A stretch of 64,000 nucleotides of DNA, taken from Micromonospora sediminicola (GTDB lineage Bacteria; Actinomycetota; Actinomycetes; Mycobacteriales; Micromonosporaceae). Location of the stretch: assembly GCF_900089585.1 (NCBI RefSeq), contig NZ_FLRH01000003.1, positions 2,060,501-2,124,500 of the forward strand, given 5' to 3'. The notes under the pieces are model-generated. The model was not told where the DNA came from. It worked only from the letters and a program-made list of their open reading frames with translations, and searched no databases. Shown one piece after another: positions 58,876 through 64,000 of this stretch (within the stretch, counting starts at the first letter, position 1; the number at the start of each line of letters is the position of its first letter). A program made the position numbers and the translations under genes.

Positions 58876-61800
58876 GTGCCCGACACGCTCAGCTACGCCG
58901 ACGCCGTACGCCTGTTGGGCGGGGAGAAGAGCAAGGTCGTCGACTGGTTCGACAAGCTGACCGGGGGAGTGCTGCTGGCCGCGTCGGTGCCGGTGCCGGC
59001 GCTGCTCGGCCTCTTCGACGCCAAGGCGGAGTTCGTCCGGCTCGGCCACGAAGTGGTACGGGTCGCGTCCGAGAAGCGCTCCGGGCTGTCCCGGTACGGG
59101 CGCACGCAGCGGTTGGAGGCCGCGCACGCGGTGATCGCGGTGACCGCGTTCTTCGAGGCGCTGGCCGAGGCGGACCTGCCCTTCGACTTCGCCGACCTGG
59201 AGCTGCGTCGGTCCGAGCAGCTGACCCTGGCAGGGGCGGGGCCGGAGAGCAGGCGGTCCGTCGCACGGGTCCTCTTCGAGGTCCCGGCGCCGCTCCCCGC
59301 GCCCGAGGTGCCCTATGCGAGGCTGCGGGAATTGCTGCGGAACCACTACGTGCTCCTGGTCGGGCGGGTCGCGGACTTCGTCGACGGGCTGGCCGTGGGC
59401 GAACGGCTGACCGACGGGGAGAAGCAGTCGCTGCGGCAGGCGCTGGAGCGGTTACCGGAGTTCGCGGTCGGGCGCCATCGTGATCTGCTCACCGCCTTGG
59501 CGGCGGATTTCCCGGAGGTCGCGTTCTGGGCCGGGTTGCACGAGCACGAGGCGACCCGCGGAGAGGTACGCCAGCTCGCGGTCGGGCTGGTCGAGCTGCG
59601 CGAGACGTTGGCGGCGATGGCCACCGGCGGCACGCCCAGCGACTGGCGGGAGGCGTTGGCCCGCTCGTACCGCGCGCAGCTCGACCGGCCGATCATCAAC
59701 TCGGGTGAGGTGCCGGACGGTCTCCGGGTCCCGGCGCTCGGCGTCGCGTACGTGCCGCCCTCGTACCGGGTGGCCGCACTGGGCGAGCAGTCGCGGCCGA
59801 GCGACGAGTCGTGGTGGGCGGTGCAGCCGGCCCGCGAGGATCTCGTCCAGTTCCTGATCGGGCATCTCACCTCCCCCCAGGCGGTTCACGCGCCGTTGTT
59901 GGTGCTGGGTCAGCCCGGTTCCGGCAAGTCCGTGCTGACCCGGGTCCTCGCGGCCCAGCTGCCGGCCCGTGACTTCCTGGTCGTCCGCGTGGTGCTGCGG
60001 GAGGTCCGGTTGGAGGCGGACCTTCAGGATCAGATCGAGCAGGCCGTGCGGGACGCCACCGGGGAGCGGTTGGCATGGCCCAAGGTGGCGCGGTCGGCCG
60101 GCGACGCCCTGCCGGTGGTGCTGCTGGACGGCTTCGACGAACTGCTCCAGGCCACCGGCGTGACCCAGACGGACTACCTGCTCAAGGTGGCCCAGTTCCA
60201 GCAGCGCGAGGTGGATCAGGGGCGACCGGTGGCGGTGCTGGTCACGAGCCGGACCAGTGTGGCCGACCGGGCGAAGCCGCCGCCGGGGACCGTCGCGCTC
60301 CGGCTGGAGCCGTTCGACCCGGCACGGGTCGCCCGCTGGGTGACCACCTGGAACGCGGCCAACTCCGACGGTTTCGCGGTGCTCGGCGTGCCGCCGCTGG
60401 ATCCGGCGGCCGTGCTGACCCACCGCGAGCTGGCCGGGCAGCCACTGCTGTTGCTCATGCTCGCCCTCTACGCCGCCGACGGCAACGACCTGCGGTCGGC
60501 CGGCACGCTCGGCCGGGGTGAGCTGTACGAGAAGCTGCTGCGTAGCTTCGCCCGGCGTGAGGTGGTCAAGCACCGGGAGGGGCTGTCCGAGCGGGAGTTG
60601 TCCCGCGCCACCGAGGCGGAGCTGCGCCGGCTGGCCGTGGTGGCCTTCGCGATGTTCAACCGGGGCGTGCAGTGGGTCACCGAGGAGGAGTTGGAGGCGG
60701 ACCTCGGCGAGCTCGCGTTCCTGGCGGGCGGGGCGCCGCAGGCGCGCGCCGACGGCAGCCTCCGGGTGCCGTTGCGGGCCGCGGAGATCGTGCTGGGGCG
60801 CTTCTTCTTCGTCCACCGGACGCAGGCGCTGCGGGGGGACCAGCGGACGGAGACGTACGAGTTCCTGCATGCCACGTTCGGCGAGTTCCTGGTCGCCCGG
60901 ACGACCGCGCTCGTGCTGGAGGAGTTGGCTGCCCGGGAGGCGGCGACGACCATGTTGCGGAGCGCGTCGGTCGACGACGATCCACTGCACGCGCTGCTGT
61001 CGTTCGCGACCCTGACCGGGCGGGCGCCGGTCGTCGCGTTCCTCGTCGAGGCTCTCCGGTCGTCTCCGGGCGATCACGCGGCGGGCATCCTCGACGTGCT
61101 GCTGCGCCTGTTCCAGAGCGTGCACCACGGACGGCCCGGGCGGACGTTCGCCTCGTACCGGCCCCGGGCGCTGTCGGTGCCCGAACGGCACGCCGTCTAC
61201 AGTGCGAACCTGCTCGTGCTGGCGCTCTGCGCGGTCGAGGAGCTGTCCGGCGGTCAGCTCTATCCGGCGGAGCCGGACGTCCGGGTGCCCTGGACGCGCC
61301 AGGCACTGCTCTGGCGCTCGCAGCTCGCCGAGGGCGAGTACCGGAGTCTGGTGAACGCCGTCGCGCTGGACCGGCGGGGCGACGGCCGGCGCCGGGAGAT
61401 CGGCCTGAGCCTCGCTCCGGAGGGATGGAGACCGCCGGACGTGGACCTCGGGTGGACGTTCCGGCCCACCTCGTCGTCGGAGTCGAACTGGTTGCAGGTG
61501 GAGTCCGGGCCGGACGCCGCCTTCCTGCGTTCGGTGGCCAACTTCGAGTGTGGCGTCGCCGGTGACGCGGTCCAGCACGCGCTGGAGCCGCTGGTGGAGA
61601 TGTTCCCACCGGGGTTCGCCTGGGTGGTACGTGGTGGCGACACAGGGCAACTGTCGGTGGGCCGCATGCTCGTGACGACGGTCCTGGGGATGCCGGGCCT
61701 CGGGCCCGCGGACCGGGCGGCACACTATCGCGTGGTCGCGTCGCTGGTGATCGCCTTCCACGGCTCGGACGAGCGGGACGAGGTCGACATGGCGGTGGTG

Positions 61801-62232
61801 CTGCTGGACCGGCTCGCCGCCGATCGCCTCGTGACCCGGGCCGCCGCGATCGCGGTGCTGAGCAGTCTCGAGTTCGTGCCGACGGCCGGGGACCGGGCCG
61901 CCGGCGCCTTCCTCCGCTGTTGCCTCGCGCTGATCGGCGCCGACGACCCGGAGACCCGTCAGGTCGCCCGCATCGTGGGGCGAACGTTGCACGCCGACCA
62001 GGGCTCGTGGAGCGCGTACACCGAGGAGTTGGCGGTGGAGGCGGTGGTCCGCCTCACCGAACTGGGGATCGACGAGTTCCACCTCAGCCCGGCGGAGGCC
62101 GACCGGCTCGCCCGGCTGTTCGCCGGACGCCGCCCGGATCTCGTCGATCGGATCCGACCGCTGGTGCTGGCTCCCGTGCCGCCACGACCGTCCACCGGAC
62201 GGGCGTTGCCCGGCGGTGACGTGGCGGTGTGA
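58876..62232 (+). CDS. NACHT-domain NTPase, bacterial NLR-type candidate immune protein
   Basis: 1,118 residues. The N-terminal helical region (residues 1-110: PDTLSYADAVRLLGG, SVPVPALLGLFDAKAEFVRLG, RTQRLEAAHAVIAVTAFFEAL) resembles the NACHT N-terminal helical domain type 7 of actinomycete NLR-like proteins. The NACHT module has Walker A LVLGQPGSGKSVLTR (about 345-352) and Walker B LPVVLLDGFDELL (about 414-426). After it, LAGQPLLLLMLALYAADG and YEFLHATFGEFLVAR fit the winged-helix part; the C-terminal 500 residues are sensor-like helical repeats. Bacterial NACHT proteins sense phage infection and trigger cell shutdown. GTG 58876 with GGGGGAGGA six bases upstream. No separate effector gene seen. 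Confidence 0.85.
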   Translation: MPDTLSYADAVRLLGGEKSKVVDWFDKLTGGVLLAASVPVPALLGLFDAKAEFVRLGHEVVRVASEKRSGLSRYGRTQRLEAAHAVIAVTAFFEALAEADLPFDFADLELRRSEQLTLAGAGPESRRSVARVLFEVPAPLPAPEVPYARLRELLRNHYVLLVGRVADFVDGLAVGERLTDGEKQSLRQALERLPEFAVGRHRDLLTALAADFPEVAFWAGLHEHEATRGEVRQLAVGLVELRETLAAMATGGTPSDWREALARSYRAQLDRPIINSGEVPDGLRVPALGVAYVPPSYRVAALGEQSRPSDESWWAVQPAREDLVQFLIGHLTSPQAVHAPLLVLGQPGSGKSVLTRVLAAQLPARDFLVVRVVLREVRLEADLQDQIEQAVRDATGERLAWPKVARSAGDALPVVLLDGFDELLQATGVTQTDYLLKVAQFQQREVDQGRPVAVLVTSRTSVADRAKPPPGTVALRLEPFDPARVARWVTTWNAANSDGFAVLGVPPLDPAAVLTHRELAGQPLLLLMLALYAADGNDLRSAGTLGRGELYEKLLRSFARREVVKHREGLSERELSRATEAELRRLAVVAFAMFNRGVQWVTEEELEADLGELAFLAGGAPQARADGSLRVPLRAAEIVLGRFFFVHRTQALRGDQRTETYEFLHATFGEFLVARTTALVLEELAAREAATTMLRSASVDDDPLHALLSFATLTGRAPVVAFLVEALRSSPGDHAAGILDVLLRLFQSVHHGRPGRTFASYRPRALSVPERHAVYSANLLVLALCAVEELSGGQLYPAEPDVRVPWTRQALLWRSQLAEGEYRSLVNAVALDRRGDGRRREIGLSLAPEGWRPPDVDLGWTFRPTSSSESNWLQVESGPDAAFLRSVANFECGVAGDAVQHALEPLVEMFPPGFAWVVRGGDTGQLSVGRMLVTTVLGMPGLGPADRAAHYRVVASLVIAFHGSDERDEVDMAVVLLDRLAADRLVTRAAAIAVLSSLEFVPTAGDRAAGAFLRCCLALIGADDPETRQVARIVGRTLHADQGSWSAYTEELAVEAVVRLTELGIDEFHLSPAEADRLARLFAGRRPDLVDRIRPLVLAPVPPRPSTGRALPGGDVAV

Positions 62233-62325
62233 TTCCGAAACACCGACAGGACGGTGTCGCGGCGGCCGCTCAGGCTGACTTCTGACGACGCCGGCCGAAC
62301 GGCCGGCGCGACGACAGGAGGCAGC

Positions 62326-62697
62326 ATGTCCAGCACACCCGTGACCTGGTTCGAGATCGGCTCCGACCGGCCGGACGAGGCGCAGCGGTTCTACGCCGAC
62401 CTGTTCGGCTGGACCTTCGAGGAACAGGGCGGCCCGGGTGGGTCGTACCGGCAGACGGCGGCCGGCGGGGAGCCGGGGATCGGCGGCGCGATCCGGGGCA
62501 CCGACTCCGCCGCCGACAACTACGCGATCTTCTACGCGCAGGTGACCGACGTGGCGGAGACCTGCCGCCGCGCCGAGTCGGCGGGCGGCACGGTGCTCGC
62601 GCCGCCGGTCACGACGCCGAGTGGGCTGACGCACGCCCGCCTGCGCGACCCGTCCGGCAACCTGCTCGGCGTCTTCACCCCGCCGGCCGCCGGCTGA
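62326..62697 (+). CDS. VOC-family (glyoxalase/bleomycin resistance-like) protein
   Basis: 123 residues. VTWFEIGSDRPDEAQRFYADLFGWTFEEQ and ARLRDPSGNLLGVFTP are typical of the CFP-30-like VOC proteins; the latter carries the second metal-site Glu/His region in weakened form. ATG 62326 has ACAGGAGG eight bases upstream. Metal-dependent dioxygenase or ligand-binding role; substrate unknown. Confidence 0.85.
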   Translation: MSSTPVTWFEIGSDRPDEAQRFYADLFGWTFEEQGGPGGSYRQTAAGGEPGIGGAIRGTDSAADNYAIFYAQVTDVAETCRRAESAGGTVLAPPVTTPSGLTHARLRDPSGNLLGVFTPPAAG

Positions 62698-62703
62698 CCG
62701 CAC

Positions 62704-62739
62704 CCTTGCTCCCGGCCGGCGGGCCAGCCGGGAGCAAGG
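62704..62739 (+). terminator. GC-rich hairpin after the VOC gene
   Basis: 13-bp perfect stem (CCTTGCTCCCGGC and complement) with a 10-base loop, seven bases after the stop codon. No U-tract follows, as is common for actinomycete terminators. Confidence 0.7.
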
Positions 62740-62752
62740 CGTTGCGGTGGGT

Positions 62753-62844
62753 GCAAGTGGTTGCGCGCATCGTCGATTGTGAACCTCTGGTTTCCGCGGA
62801 TCGAAGCTGGTAACTTCCTGGCACCACGCGTCGCAAGTTCTTGC
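62753..62844 (+). promoter_or_regulatory. amylase upstream region with GCAA-TTGC dyads
   Basis: GCAAGTGGTTGC at 62753-62764 and GCAAGTTCTTGC at 62833-62844 (5-base perfect arms), plus other TTGC words (62741, 62861). Streptomyces amylase genes are controlled by LacI-type MalR/Reg1 proteins through TTGCA-type repeats, so maltose induction is plausible. The promoter itself is not clear. Confidence 0.5.
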
Positions 62845-62899
62845 AACGCCTTCATCCCCTTGCGCCCGTCGTGCGGGGCGGGGGTGTCAGGAGAGCGCC

Positions 62900-64000
62900 A
62901 TGAGGGGCACCACCACCACCCGCCGCCGGTGGGGAGCGCTCGCGCTCGCCGCCGGCGTGCTCGCCGCGCTGCTGCCGTTCACCGCCGCCACGGCGGCGAA
63001 CACCGTCACCGTCTACTACCAGCCACCGGCCGCCTGGGGCGCGTCGGTCAACATCCACTACGGGGTGGACGGGCAGGCCTGGACGCCGGTGCCCGGCGTA
63101 CCGATGGACACCGCCTGCGCCGGGTGGCGTCGCCGGACCGTCGACCTCGGTGCGGCCACCGGCCTCCAGGTCGTGTTCACCAACGGCAGCGGCGTCTGGG
63201 ACAACAACAACGGCGCCAACTACCGGCTCGCCGCCGGCACGGTGACCGTCGCCGCCGGGCGGATCGGCGCGGGCGACCCCTGCGCCACGCCCCCGCCGAC
63301 GCCGACGCCGACACCGACCGGAAGCACCGGCGGCGGGAACACCGCCGAGGTCTGGTACCACCTCACCCCGCGCGGCTGGTCCACCGCGAACCTGCACTAC
63401 CGGCCCACCGGCGGCACCTGGACCACCGCGCCGGGCGTGGCCATGGAGACGCGCTGCGCCGGTTGGGCCCGCCGGATCGTCGACCTCGGCGCCGCCACCG
63501 GGCTCACCGCCGCGTTCAACAACAACGCCGGCACCTGGGACAGCAACGGCGGCGCCGACTACACCCTCGGCGTCGGGCGCAGCGTCGTCGACAACGGCCG
63601 GGTCACCGCGGGGGCCGCCGACCCGTGCGCGCCGGTCGTGCCGGACACCGGCCCGCCGTCCACGCCGGGCGGGCTCACCGCCGTCGCCGACGGGCTGGCG
63701 GTCACCCTGAGCTGGACCGCCGCGACCGACGACCGGGCCGTCACCGGCTACGAGCTGACCCGCACCGGGGGCGCGGGCACCGTCACGGTCACCAGCACCA
63801 CCACCCGGTACGTCGCGTACGACCTGCGGCCCGCCACCACGTACACCTGGACGGTGCGGGCGCTCGACGCGGCCGGCAACCGGTCGGCGGCGAGCGCGCC
63901 GGCGTCCGCGACCACCGGCAACCCGCCGGCCGGCGGCGCGCCACTCGGCGGCGATCCGCGCGAGGACAGCATCTACTTCGTCATGACCGCGCGGTTCGCC
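62900..64000 (+). CDS. secreted starch-binding alpha-amylase, N-terminal part
   Basis: The gene runs off the window; 367 residues are visible. Signal peptide MRGTTTTRRRWGALALAAGV...AATAA (1-33). Two CBM25-like starch-binding modules follow (NTVTVYYQPPAAWGASVNIHY and AEVWYHLTPRGWSTANLHYRP, each with CAGWRRRTVDLGAATGL-type ends), joined by a Pro/Thr/Gly linker, then an FN3 module (PPSTPGGLTAVADGLAVTLSW). The catalytic part begins at DPREDSIYFVMTARFA, which matches family 13 amylases. ATG 62900 with CAGGAGAG upstream. Degrades starch outside the cell. Confidence 0.9.
   Translation, partial: MRGTTTTRRRWGALALAAGVLAALLPFTAATAANTVTVYYQPPAAWGASVNIHYGVDGQAWTPVPGVPMDTACAGWRRRTVDLGAATGLQVVFTNGSGVWDNNNGANYRLAAGTVTVAAGRIGAGDPCATPPPTPTPTPTGSTGGGNTAEVWYHLTPRGWSTANLHYRPTGGTWTTAPGVAMETRCAGWARRIVDLGAATGLTAAFNNNAGTWDSNGGADYTLGVGRSVVDNGRVTAGAADPCAPVVPDTGPPSTPGGLTAVADGLAVTLSWTAATDDRAVTGYELTRTGGAGTVTVTSTTTRYVAYDLRPATTYTWTVRALDAAGNRSAASAPASATTGNPPAGGAPLGGDPREDSIYFVMTARFA

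Noticed and set aside
59452..62703. A 1,083-codon minus-strand frame opposite the NACHT gene
   Set aside because: Same GC-shadow effect; no domain-like sequence, and it covers the clear NACHT and VOC genes.

Overview
The window is high-GC DNA (coding regions look around 70-75 percent G+C) from an actinobacterium, most likely Micromonosporaceae (Micromonospora or a close relative). The signs are frequent GTG and TTG starts, leaderless promoters, an F420-dependent reductase, GlnA2-type glutamine synthetase, a DUF3040 protein, and a dispersed GTTAAG/GGGCCCC repeat that I associate with Micromonospora-type genomes. Genus is an inference; no rRNA is present.

Bases 1-29900 are mostly chromosomal backbone. 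They hold an alpha/beta hydrolase fragment; a MarR/DHA2 efflux pair beside a phosphotransferase; a DHFR-like/TetR divergent pair; a polysaccharide pyruvyl transferase-like gene; DinB and PfkB proteins; and a SNF2 helicase overlapped by a SWIM zinc-finger gene. A six-gene run at 13036-19294 joins secreted DUF1800 and DUF1501 proteins to a ferric-reductase-like membrane flavoprotein, an FMN-binding lipid-facing or secreted protein and its flavinyl transferase ApbE. An XRE regulator and flavoprotein follow, then a Nif3 / zinc-ribbon / RNase H-phosphatase operon, a DUF3311-symporter pair, a MarR/MFS divergent pair and a TauE-like permease.

At 29926-30346 lies the RNase P RNA gene (rnpB). Its last bases are repeated as a perfect 33-bp direct repeat at 47187-47219. 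Between the repeats is a 16.9-kb actinomycete integrative and conjugative element (AICE). The right two thirds is the conserved machinery: GntR regulators, Pra-like activator, FtsK/TraB translocase, Spd-like small proteins, RepSA-like initiator (frameshifted), Xis and tyrosine integrase. The left third is a visibly lower-GC cargo block: a HEPN-motif protein, a Dam-type adenine methyltransferase and a ParB-like protein with a long linker and an extra helical C-terminal domain. This block is the best candidate for an undescribed, probably defence-related, system.

Bases 47280-64000 return to the chromosome: a roadblock/LC7 pair, a histone-like Lys/Ala/Thr protein, an RNB exoribonuclease, F420:NADPH oxidoreductase, panB, nadE, glnA2, DUF350, a WYL regulator, a large NACHT NTPase of the bacterial NLR type, a VOC protein and the start of a secreted starch-binding amylase that runs off the end. 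In mycobacteria the Nif3, zinc-ribbon, RNase H, panB and glnA2 genes sit near each other, so the AICE seems to have entered an old conserved neighbourhood.
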